From Pseudomonas alkylphenolica (GTDB lineage Bacteria; Pseudomonadota; Gammaproteobacteria; Pseudomonadales; Pseudomonadaceae), in NCBI RefSeq assembly GCF_004025535.1, contig NZ_QJRG01000033.1, positions 496,001-560,000 of the forward strand: 64,000 nt of DNA, read 5' to 3'. A program made the translations under genes and the position numbers. Of the stretch, positions 49,083 through 55,557 are shown one piece after another (position 1 is the stretch's first letter; every line of letters starts with the position of its first letter). Below the pieces are notes generated by a model. That model was not told the DNA's origin. It did not search any database and was given only the letters and a program-made list of their open reading frames with translations.

Positions 49083-49639
49083 CCCGTAAATACAGCGACG
49101 ACTTGGCCAAACCCATTAAGTTAGCTCCGCTGGGGCTCCTCCATACACCTGAGCACTGTGACGCCCGAAGTAAGGCGCACATAGCTGAGGTAGAGCGCCG
49201 GATGGGCCTGTTATTTGAGGCCCATGGTGTTATCGCTGGCGACTGGAAGAACCTTTGCTGGAGCTTGGCACTCGACTTGCCGGGCTTCCAGGTGACCAGC
49301 TCCCAGCCTGTGGGCCGACGTAAATGCTGGGATGAGTTAACCCGTGCATTGTTGGTACTGAGTATCGATGAACTCCGAGCAGTGGAGCCATCAGTTACTG
49401 CCGCAACTCAACGACTCGCTGAACAGGAGCCATGGTTGCAAATGGTCCGTCATGCTAAAGGCGATGAACGGCTGAGAAGCGAATCCACACGCCCGACCGA
49501 CCCGCGCCTGCTTTCAATGCTCCGTGATAGTCGTGATCTGATGATTGCATCGGGTCAAATAACTGATGAGCCTGGCGCATTTGCGCGTAAATACCTTGCC
49601 GTTAATTACGCGCAACACGAGCCCCGAAACGAGCAATAG
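49079..49639 (+). CDS. island hypothetical protein coupled to integrase
   Basis: 186 residues; not recognised. Helical, with two Trp (DWKNLCWSLALDLPGFQV) and a basic central segment (GRRKCWDELTRALLVL). Its ATG overlaps the integrase stop (ATGA), so it is translated with the integrase and may influence integration or replication, but nothing in the sequence proves that. Less GC-rich than core genes. Confidence 0.7.
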   Translation: MTRKYSDDLAKPIKLAPLGLLHTPEHCDARSKAHIAEVERRMGLLFEAHGVIAGDWKNLCWSLALDLPGFQVTSSQPVGRRKCWDELTRALLVLSIDELRAVEPSVTAATQRLAEQEPWLQMVRHAKGDERLRSESTRPTDPRLLSMLRDSRDLMIASGQITDEPGAFARKYLAVNYAQHEPRNEQ

Positions 49640-49695
49640 TATTGGAATCCATGGCGCCCACTGATTCAGGCGCTCTTAATTCGCGAGGAGCGAAC

Positions 49696-49971
49696 ATGGA
49701 CTTCATACACACCGACAGCCCCCCTATCTTCTTACTGCGCCTGCGCGACGTTATGGATCGTGTTGGGCTGCGCTCAAGTGCAATCTATCAATCCGTGCAA
49801 AGGGGCACTTTTCCAAAGCCCATCAGGCTCGGGGACAGTGCTTCTGTGGCCTGGCTTGACCAGGAGGTTGACGCGTGGCTCAGGACGCGACTCATGTCCC
49901 GCCCCCCCAATCCCCCCCCGCGCAAGCGCCGCCTGAAGGGAGGCCATGAAGGAGGCCAGATCAATGACTGA
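49696..49971 (+). CDS. AlpA-like regulator 1
   Basis: 91-residue MerR-like helix-turn-helix protein of the AlpA family, known to regulate excision in P4-like elements. Core: LRLRDVMDRVGLRSSAIYQS, GTFPKPIRLG, VAWLDQEVDAWL. Start ATG 49696 has GAGGAG five bases before it. The C-terminus (SRPPNPPPRKRRLKG) is basic and encoded across two poly-C tracts (C7 and C8). It overlaps the start of the second AlpA gene by eight bases. Confidence 0.85.
   Translation: MDFIHTDSPPIFLLRLRDVMDRVGLRSSAIYQSVQRGTFPKPIRLGDSASVAWLDQEVDAWLRTRLMSRPPNPPPRKRRLKGGHEGGQIND
49902..49919. repeat. poly-C tracts C7 and C8
   Basis: CCCCCCC-AAT-CCCCCCCC inside the 3' part of the first AlpA gene. Such runs are prone to slipped-strand mispairing; a one-base change would replace the basic tail. 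Confidence 0.85.
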
Positions 49972-50176
49972 CAACCTGCGAGTCATGCGAATCGAGGAGG
50001 TCATGAAGCGAACCGGCCTGGCCCGAGCCTCGATCTACAAATACGCCCTGAACCAAACATTTCCGCAACAGGTGCAGCTTGGCCGTGGTGGCGCAGTGGG
50101 GTGGTTAGAGCAGGAGATTAACGCGTGGGTGCAAGAGCAAATCGACAGGAGCCGAGGCAAAACTGCCAACACATAA
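49964..50176 (+). CDS. AlpA-like regulator 2
   Basis: 70-residue AlpA-family protein, a paralogue of the gene upstream: MRIEEVMKRTGLARASIYKY, FPQQVQLG, VGWLEQEINAWVQEQ align with it block by block. ATG 49964 has GGAGG eight bases before it, inside the first AlpA gene. One of the two may be the excision factor and the other a promoter regulator; which is which cannot be read from sequence. Confidence 0.85.
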   Translation: MTDNLRVMRIEEVMKRTGLARASIYKYALNQTFPQQVQLGRGGAVGWLEQEINAWVQEQIDRSRGKTANT

Positions 50177-50180
50177 AAAT

Positions 50181-50202
50181 GCCGGACGTATGCGCGTCCG
50201 GC
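50181..50202. terminator. hairpin after AlpA genes
   Basis: GCCGGACG-TATGCG-CGTCCGGC, a perfect 8-bp stem five bases after the second AlpA stop. The T-run is on the minus-strand side (ATTTTTA), so it suits minus-strand transcripts better; it may still slow plus-strand transcription. Confidence 0.5.
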
Positions 50203-50290
50203 TGTGCTGACCACTGGTTTGCCTCAGTGGTGGGCGCGCCCATCGTCGCATCTAGTACGGCTTTCGACAAACTGTTCTGGGGCGATACTC

Positions 50291-50509
50291 ATGAGTATAA
50301 AAAATGAGCATCAGGGCCATTGCTTGCCGATCACTGGTGAACTGGTTCCTGACGGCAAGATTCATCGATTCCATGCTCATAATGATGAGCAAGTACGCGA
50401 TACCGGCTGGTACTTACTCCATCGTACCGGCGAAGGCTTTTGCACTTCGTGGCACCCGAACAGCACTGTCATTTGGCATGGCTCCAGCCATCGCAGTGGG
50501 AAGGGCTGA
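50291..50509 (+). pseudogene. phage primase/helicase N-terminal stub
   Basis: 72 residues. The pattern GELVPDGKIHRFHAHND...GWYLLHRTGEGFCTSWHP is the start of P4/D5-like phage primase-helicases, which place this region before a Toprim domain. The reading frame stops at 50509 and the next gene begins four bases later, with no Toprim or helicase sequence in the island. Most likely a truncated remnant, though a stand-alone small protein is possible. ATG 50291 lacks a strong ribosome site. Confidence 0.6.
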
Positions 50510-50512
50510 GCT

Positions 50513-50989
50513 ATGGCGCGCGCGCGCAACATCAAGCCCGGTTTCTTCAAGAACGAGATGCTGGCCGAACTCGCCGCCTTTGACCGTCTGCTTTTCATCG
50601 GCCTTTGGTGCCTTGCCGACCGAGAGGGGCGCATCGAGGACCGTCCGAAGCGAATAAAGATGGAGCTGTTTCCCTGTGATGACTACCAGGTAGAGCAGGG
50701 ACTTACAGCGCTGGAAAAGGCAGGATTTATAGAGCGATTTGCCGTCGCCGGTTGGGCAGTCATTGAGGTGTTGAACTTCACCAAGCACCAGAATCCCCAC
50801 GGCACTGAAAAAGACGGCGCGCTACCGGACAGGCATGGTGAATTAACTGTTCATGAACGCAAAAAGAACGGTTACGTCACGGGGAGCAAACGCAAGGTCC
50901 ACGTTAATCCACTGGTAGATAAGGTTAACCCACCGATGGAGAACGCCCTGATTCACCGATTCACCGATTCACCGATTCCTGATTCCTGA
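50513..50989 (+). CDS. phage replication-initiator-like protein
   Basis: 158 residues. N-terminus ARNIKPGFFKNEMLAELAAFDRLLF, LWCLADREGRIEDRPKRIK and FTKHQNPHG are typical of prophage replication proteins of the O/DnaT-like winged-helix type. Relatives I recall are 250 residues or more, so the C-terminus appears shortened. The last codons (HRFTDSPIPDS) are written by a microsatellite at 50951-51008 that also supplies the stop. Starts four bases after the primase stub. Confidence 0.72.
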   Translation: MARARNIKPGFFKNEMLAELAAFDRLLFIGLWCLADREGRIEDRPKRIKMELFPCDDYQVEQGLTALEKAGFIERFAVAGWAVIEVLNFTKHQNPHGTEKDGALPDRHGELTVHERKKNGYVTGSKRKVHVNPLVDKVNPPMENALIHRFTDSPIPDS

Positions 50990-51008
50990 TTCCTGATTCC
51001 TGATTCAG
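50951..51008 (+). repeat. microsatellite (ATTCACCG)3(ATTCCTG)4
   Basis: Three perfect 8-bp units at 50951-50974 followed by four perfect 7-bp units at 50975-51002 and a partial ATTCAG. Neither unit is a multiple of three, so gain or loss of one unit shifts the reading frame at the end of the replication-like gene. Confidence 0.92.
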
Positions 51009-51039
51009 CCCTCGCCCCCGCTTTGCTTCTGATCTGCCT

Positions 51040-51106
51040 AATGATCGAAAGATCATTGACTTTGATCTTTAGCCCGAGTGGGGCCCCGCTCGCGGGGTCG
51101 AGGGCT
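51040..51106 (+). terminator. two stacked hairpins after the replication-like gene
   Basis: First: AATGATC-GAAA-GATCATT (51040-51057), a 7-bp stem with a GNRA loop. Second: AGCCC (51071) pairs with GGGCT (51102) around GGCCCCG-CTCG-CGGGGTC, giving a long two-part stem. Weak T-run. Likely a terminator or structured leader before the next gene at 51176. Confidence 0.5.
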
Positions 51107-51175
51107 TTGGGAAAAGCCACAAACCGCGCCATACCAGGGGAATCTGCTACCAACGATGACTGGGGGCCGTGAACT

Positions 51176-51754
51176 ATGGAGGTGTTTATGAACACTGGCT
51201 ATGAGTGGGCTATGACGGTAGTTGGTGACCTTCTGGATGGGTTCGGCATTGATCCTTTGGCAACGGTGCTCGGCCTGCTGGCACTCGGTTACGGCCAGCC
51301 AGTACAGGTACTACTGCAAGCACAATGGTCCGATTTCGACTTACAGGCCGGTGTCTGGTGGGTCGGTAGCGAGGCGTTGCCGCTGACAGCGCCTTTCGTG
51401 GTGCTGCTGGAGCGCTATTGGCGTTGGTGTGCTGGCCGAAGTGATCGCCTATTCGTGGGGCGTAGTGGCGGATCACTAGGCAAGGCTGAGGCTAACGCCA
51501 GGGTACGCGAGCTGCTGCGCGAATTCTTCAACCTGAGTGACCTGATCACAATGACCGCGCGCGTGTGTCCGGACCTCTGCGCGGCAGAGTGGCGCGCTGA
51601 GCGCTTGCGTGAGTACGCCGAGAAAGGTGCGACTGCTGAGCAGGTAGAGGCGTTGGAACGTGAGTTTAACGGTCGACTGCGCTCTCTGGTGGAAGGTTTA
51701 CACAGCGCCCTGTGTGTGGCGGCTGTGATGGTGGAGCGTGGCTTTACTCGCTGA
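51176..51754 (+). CDS. catalytically dead tyrosine-recombinase-like protein
   Basis: 192 residues (an in-frame ATG at 51188 is an alternative start). Residues 25-110 align with the catalytic domain of the recombinase encoded next: LGLLALGYG/QAQWSDFDLQAGVWWV/LPLTAPFVVLLERY/DRLFVGRSGGSL parallel LALLMLGHG/RQARWDHFDLNAGWWV/LPLTPAMMALIRWY/VYLFPGGHGHAL. The catalytic Arg is replaced (GQPVQ instead of GTRIG), the Lys segment is deleted and no HxxR or Tyr motif follows. The C-terminus is a charged helix (AEWRAERLREYAEKGATAEQ). Probably an accessory or regulatory partner rather than an enzyme. Confidence 0.7.
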   Translation: MEVFMNTGYEWAMTVVGDLLDGFGIDPLATVLGLLALGYGQPVQVLLQAQWSDFDLQAGVWWVGSEALPLTAPFVVLLERYWRWCAGRSDRLFVGRSGGSLGKAEANARVRELLREFFNLSDLITMTARVCPDLCAAEWRAERLREYAEKGATAEQVEALEREFNGRLRSLVEGLHSALCVAAVMVERGFTR

Positions 51755-51794
51755 ACAATATCGATTAGCTGGCAATTCTTTGCGGAGGTGCGCG

Positions 51795-53012
51795 ATGGGT
51801 GAGACGCGTTACATCGATTTCAGTGATGCGGCAATTCGAGCCGAGGCGAAAGATGAATACGTTCGCGACCTACGCGACCATCATTACCCGGATTTACGGT
51901 TTCGTTATCTCAAAGATCGTCGGCGCGGTGCTTGGTACACGGTGCACGACGGAAAATGGCAGAAAGCGGCGGATTGGCCGCGCTGCGGCTGCAAGGAAAT
52001 GGATGCGAGGTTGTCATCCATCCAGTTGCTGCGCACTGCAAGTGATCGACCTGACGCCGTGCTGCGTGTTCTGTACACGGTGGGCGACGTGGTGTCGTGG
52101 TATCTGGAGCGGCACTTGAACGCGGCCACGATTTCCAAGTCGCGCAAGGCTAGTTGCCGATCACTTGCCAAGAACTGGCTTCTCCCACGTTTAGTGGGCA
52201 TGCCAGTGGATCACTTGAACACAGTTACGCTTGATCGGCTGTTGGTTCAACCAATGCAGGCTCAAGTGGCCCCAGCGACGGTGTGCAATGCCTATCGGAT
52301 GTTGAGCGCGGCGTTTCGCACAGCAAGGCGCCTGGGGCTGCTGAACGTCAATCCACTGGCTGATGTTCGGTTCACGGATTTCGGGCTGGGCCGCTTAAGG
52401 CCGAAGGGGGCGCGGTTATTTCCGCGTGATGTTGGCTGGCTGATGGATCTGCTGACACAGCGTCTTTTGAAGTCACCAGGGCCATGTATGTTGGCGCTGC
52501 TGATGCTCGGTCACGGCACACGGATCGGAGAGACGCGACAGGCACGCTGGGATCACTTCGACCTGAACGCTGGGTGGTGGGTAATTCCAGCGGAGCTGAC
52601 CAAGACGCGAACACGGCTTGAGCTGCCGTTGACGCCTGCGATGATGGCTCTGATCCGTTGGTACAAAGCGCAGCAAAACAAGCCGAGCGTATACCTGTTT
52701 CCAGGTGGCCATGGTCACGCATTGACGGGGCCGGGGGCATCGTTGGCGATTGCCAGCCTGAGCACTGGTGCCTGGTCGAGCCACGACTTGCGCAAGCTGG
52801 CACGGGCCGGATGGCAGCATCTGAACGTCAACTATGTGATTGCCGAGCAACTGCTGAACCATGCGATGCCGGGGCTGACCGAAACGTATGTCCAGGGTGA
52901 CCTTTCGGCACTCAAGCGGCAGGCGCTGGAGGTCTGGCACGGTGTCGGCACGAGTTGCGTGGATGGGTTGGATTTAGCGCGGCGCTTCGACTTTATAGTT
53001 AATTCGCAATAA
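51795..53012 (+). CDS. second tyrosine recombinase of the island
   Basis: 405 residues from ATG 51795 with GGAGG upstream. The N-terminus (residues 1-100) has a motif-rich region of its own (HHYPDLRFRYLKDRRRGAWY, CGCKEMDA). A SAM-like core-binding domain follows (ISKSRKASCRSLAKNWLLPR), then a complete catalytic domain: Arg in GHGTRIGETRQARW, Lys in ELTKTRTRLELPL, SSHDLRKLARAGW, LLNHAMPGLTETYV with the Tyr. Unlike the P4-type integrase at the left end, it lacks the DUF4102 domain. Target site unknown; it follows the dead paralogue by 40 bp and is likely co-expressed. Confidence 0.88.
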   Translation: MGETRYIDFSDAAIRAEAKDEYVRDLRDHHYPDLRFRYLKDRRRGAWYTVHDGKWQKAADWPRCGCKEMDARLSSIQLLRTASDRPDAVLRVLYTVGDVVSWYLERHLNAATISKSRKASCRSLAKNWLLPRLVGMPVDHLNTVTLDRLLVQPMQAQVAPATVCNAYRMLSAAFRTARRLGLLNVNPLADVRFTDFGLGRLRPKGARLFPRDVGWLMDLLTQRLLKSPGPCMLALLMLGHGTRIGETRQARWDHFDLNAGWWVIPAELTKTRTRLELPLTPAMMALIRWYKAQQNKPSVYLFPGGHGHALTGPGASLAIASLSTGAWSSHDLRKLARAGWQHLNVNYVIAEQLLNHAMPGLTETYVQGDLSALKRQALEVWHGVGTSCVDGLDLARRFDFIVNSQ

Positions 53013-53783
53013 TTTTCCTGAGTCTGCAAAGGCGCGTGCTAGAGCAGCTGCGTGCCTAGAGCTGTATTCACTCGGGAAAAATTCGGTTTTTTGGTGGCTA
53101 ATACGGTGTGTTTGAAAAATGGAATAGCTGTGATGTGATTTTGAGTTAAAGGCTGAGAAGTCCGGTTTAGAGGGACTGGAGCTGGATGGCCGGTTTTAGC
53201 TTGTCAGTCTGAGGCGTTCAAATGTCCTACCCACAGTGACGCGCTCTAGTGCGGGACCTTGCGGACTGTGTACGGGGCTGGCAGATATGGGATCGGTAAA
53301 AGCGGCCACTAGCAGAACATGCGGGAAAAGTTTTCGTGCTCGAATAACTTCTTGTAAATCAGTGGGCTGCAAACTGATTAGCGAGGGGAAACCGGGAGGG
53401 TGGAGCCTGTAAGTTTCTGGCGCATCGACGCGGCAAGGCACAGTCGACCGGGTGTTGGAGCCGGGTCTCATCGGCACTTTCCAGTTGGATCTGGCAGTGG
53501 CGTCATGATGGTGAATGGCGACTTCGACATGGAAGTTGATGGCGGCTTCGCCGTGATCGCCCAGGTGCTGGAGATGAATCTGCTCGGCACCGTCGAAATG
53601 GATCTGACAGCGAAGTCGAAGTGGATCTGGCAACGCCTTCGAGGGCGGCATCGCCAATGCGGTTTCTAGAGGCAATCGTGGAAGTTCAGATGATGACCCA
53701 GGTCAATCAGGTCGTCGAGGCGGCTGTCAAAATGTAGAGGCTGAGTCCATCGATAAAAAGCCGATACGCGACATGGTGCAGAA
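53013..53783. other. 771-bp region of the island without a clear gene
   Basis: No convincing coding sequence. It begins with a 16-bp imperfect tandem repeat (GCGTGCTAGAGCAGCT, GCGTGCCTAGAGCTGT; 53034-53065). A stretch at 53490-53640 reads as an open but unsupported peptide (GDFDMEVDGGFAVIAQVLEM) with repeated GTGGATCTGGCA-like segments and may be a decayed gene. An 18-bp string at 53186-53203 also occurs before cyaA (38888-38905). It could hold a recombination site for the adjacent recombinase. Confidence 0.5.
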
Positions 53784-54083
53784 ATGAAAAAAGTTATGCC
53801 GTTCCTGTTAGCGCTGGCATTGATATCCACGACAGGCTGCGCCGAAATTATCGATGCTCGTCGCGACTACTTGCAATGGCAAGACTCTCTCGGCTTGCCG
53901 AGTGCTCCAAGGAGCCAGGGGCGGGTCCAAACAGAACAAGGTAATGCGGTCTACGACGCAGATGATTGCATTGGTGCCGTGGTCAACGGTGTGTGTCACG
54001 GCACCATTAATCCTTCAATCCAGCCCGTAGCGCACTGCTACGGAACCATGATCAATGACCAGTGTACCGGCCCTATGTACTGA
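53784..54083 (+). CDS. small lipoprotein with Cys-Gly repeats
   Basis: 99 residues: a lipoprotein signal (VMPFLLALALISTTGC, lipobox STTGC), a spacer, and two copies of a Cys-x-Gly...Asn-x-x-Cys-x-Gly unit (DCIGAVVNGVCHGTI and HCYGTMINDQCTGPM). Similar short CHG...CTGPMF-type lipoproteins occur in pseudomonads; their function is unknown. The ribosome site is weak. A third, degenerate unit lies out of frame just after the stop (54097-54139). Envelope-located cargo of the island. Confidence 0.75.
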   Translation: MKKVMPFLLALALISTTGCAEIIDARRDYLQWQDSLGLPSAPRSQGRVQTEQGNAVYDADDCIGAVVNGVCHGTINPSIQPVAHCYGTMINDQCTGPMY

Positions 54084-54096
54084 AGTACCACGCACA

Positions 54097-54139
54097 GGAT
54101 GGCATCGGCGCTGTGGTAATTGGTGTTTGTCATGATGCC
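54097..54139 (+). pseudogene. degenerate third repeat unit after the lipoprotein gene
   Basis: Translates in another frame as QDGIGAVVIGVCHDA, matching DDCIGAVVNGVCHGT of the gene upstream, with the first Cys lost. It indicates a past duplication or a shortened longer gene. Confidence 0.5.
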
Positions 54140-54153
54140 AGGTCCGGCCTAGC

Positions 54154-54972
54154 TTACTCCTCCGTTGAGCTAGGTGATTGCTGCTCAAAACCCTTGAAAA
54201 GCTCCAAGGCTTCATCGTCAGATACCCCCCTCATGAAAAGGTCATAGCTTTTCACCTCTTCAGGCGTGGGCACCGTGTAATCAGGAATAGCCCTAATTCC
54301 ATCAGCGATGTCCCTACGGCTGATGTTGCCCTGTATGACCATGCCTGAGTTCATCTGGTATTCCAGAGACCCGCATTCGCTATTCATGTAGCCCACGATG
54401 CCACCGGCCATCATCGCATTGGGGCGTTTCCTGACCTCATGCTTAGCGAGTGCAACACGGATCGTTTCGAGCCTAATGAATAGAAAAGTGATACGGGCCA
54501 AATCGTCTTCAAGCTGATGTGCCAGCGATGGATCGTCAATCAGTGATTGAACCTCTTTAGCCTTCTGGAGCGCCGTATAATTCACGTATCCACGGTCACG
54601 CTTCAGGTCCTTCAGCTTCAACTCAAGCCCTGAATTTTTGACAGTCCTGACGTAGCCCTTCGCTTTCTCAATCCACGTCCTGAGCAATTCATAGGCACTG
54701 AAAATCCACATCTGGGACTGGGCAGCCAGAAAAAATGAATCGTATGCAGATGACGTTTCATTGAATTTTGAACGCAGGTAGTCGTATTCAATACCCATGA
54801 TGAATTCGTCAATGAGGGCCAGGTTCATCGCCTGACTCCTGAGATTCATATCTGTGGAAAACAATGTCAGGGAACACAGCGCATCAGCCAATGCCTGCTG
54901 TGGAATCTCGTCCTTGCTCACATAGGTTGGTACATAGTCGTCGTAGCAATCATCTTCGTCATAGTCAGTCAT
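54154..54972 (-). CDS. island cargo protein of unknown function
   Basis: 272 residues from ATG 54972, preceded by AGAGGAAAA. The first 20 residues are almost all Asp, Glu and Tyr (TDYDEDDCYDDYVPTYV). The rest is mostly helical with the segment QSQMWIFSAYELLRTWIEKA and later DDLARITFLFIRLETIRVAL. No enzyme motif, signal peptide or membrane helix seen. It is the only minus-strand gene of the island, has its own promoter region next to attR and low GC, which are typical of accessory cargo such as phage-defence or fitness genes; that role is inference. Confidence 0.75.
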   Translation of the reverse strand: MTDYDEDDCYDDYVPTYVSKDEIPQQALADALCSLTLFSTDMNLRSQAMNLALIDEFIMGIEYDYLRSKFNETSSAYDSFFLAAQSQMWIFSAYELLRTWIEKAKGYVRTVKNSGLELKLKDLKRDRGYVNYTALQKAKEVQSLIDDPSLAHQLEDDLARITFLFIRLETIRVALAKHEVRKRPNAMMAGGIVGYMNSECGSLEYQMNSGMVIQGNISRRDIADGIRAIPDYTVPTPEEVKSYDLFMRGVSDDEALELFKGFEQQSPSSTEE

Positions 54973-55121
54973 GGGTGCATTTTCCTCTAGAGGTGACACT
55001 GTCCTAGGTGACCTGAACGCCAAACTTATGGGCAAGGAATTTAATCGCAAGGTGATGAGGCTAGAAGAGCTTGGCGGCTAGTACTCTTGCGTGCCTTACC
55101 TAGCTGCACGCAGACAATAAG

Positions 55122-55140
55122 TGTGGGGCTAGGTGTGGGG
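55122..55140 (+). promoter_or_regulatory. right integrase arm-type site pair
   Basis: Two direct TGTGGGG motifs at 55122 and 55134, 12 bp apart, 48 bp inside attR. Same motif, spacing and direction as the pair at 47797-47815. Confidence 0.6.
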
Positions 55141-55187
55141 CTAGACGGGCCGCTAACAAGTGGGCCTTGTATTTTGGGGCCTACATA

Positions 55188-55219
55188 ACAAAAAAGCCCG
55201 CAGCGACGGCGGGCTTTTT
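55188..55219 (-). repeat. attR: right 32-bp repeat, also sutA terminator
   Basis: Identical to 47655-47686. On the minus strand it is the intrinsic terminator of sutA, ending about 14 bp from its stop codon. The bases beyond it, GTGGGC (55221-55226), complement GCCCAC outside attL. Confidence 0.92.
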
Positions 55220-55233
55220 TGTGGGCGGGACAC

Positions 55234-55557
55234 TCAGATAGGGCGGCTGCCGTACTTGTTGTCCGGCTTCTTGGGCGGATCGGCGACCACGTTGGCCTCC
55301 ACTTCCTGCACCTTGCCACCACGGGACAGGAACTCTTCCATGGCCTTGGCCAGCGCATCGCGCTCTTTTTGCTTGGCTTCCATGCTGGGCATTTCGTCAA
55401 CCGAAACCGCCGCCTTGGACTTGCCTTTGGCTACCGGTGCCGGGCTGTCGTCGCCGCTGTCGTCAGAGACGTCATCAGCTGCCGCTTCCAGGCCTTCGTC
55501 GCCTTCGTCATCATCGCCTACTTCGAGGTCGTCATTTTCCAGATCGTCGTCGCTCAT
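55234..55557 (-). CDS. sutA: SutA, RNA polymerase-associated regulator
   Basis: 107-residue protein with a strongly acidic disordered N-terminal half (DDDLENDDLEVGDDDEGDEG) and the conserved C-terminal half EAKQKERDALAKAMEEFLSR, GGKVQEVEANVVADPPKKPD, KYGSRPI, which matches P. aeruginosa SutA as I recall it. SutA binds RNA polymerase and supports transcription of housekeeping genes in slow growth. Location next to amtB-glnK agrees. Its terminator was used as the island's attachment site. Confidence 0.9.
   Translation of the reverse strand: MSDDDLENDDLEVGDDDEGDEGLEAAADDVSDDSGDDSPAPVAKGKSKAAVSVDEMPSMEAKQKERDALAKAMEEFLSRGGKVQEVEANVVADPPKKPDNKYGSRPI

Larger units (their letters stand above)
47655..55219. 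mobile_element. integrated 7.5-kb genomic island at a terminator attachment site
   Basis: Bounded by 32-bp identical direct repeats (47655-47686 and 55188-55219; period 7533 bp). It contains a P4-type integrase at the left end, two AlpA-like regulators, a primase stub, a replication-protein-like gene, two tyrosine-recombinase-related genes, a lipoprotein and unknown cargo. GC content is visibly lower and spacing looser than in the core genes on both sides. Gene order int-AlpA-primase resembles P4-like satellites and cryptic islands; no capsid, conjugation or full helicase gene is present, so it is probably a reduced satellite or decayed island. Confidence 0.9.

Noticed and set aside
50953..51195. 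An 80-codon minus-strand open frame across the microsatellite and hairpins
   Set aside because: It runs through the repeat in antisense and has no ribosome site or family resemblance.
38888..53203. An 18-bp identical string before cyaA (38888-38905) and in the island gap (53186-53203)
   Set aside because: Single short match with no flanking similarity; could be chance or a remnant of a dispersed repeat, not enough for a call.
53196..53675. A 159-codon minus-strand open frame in the island gap
   Set aside because: No ribosome site, no recognisable motif and unusual composition; cannot be supported as a gene.
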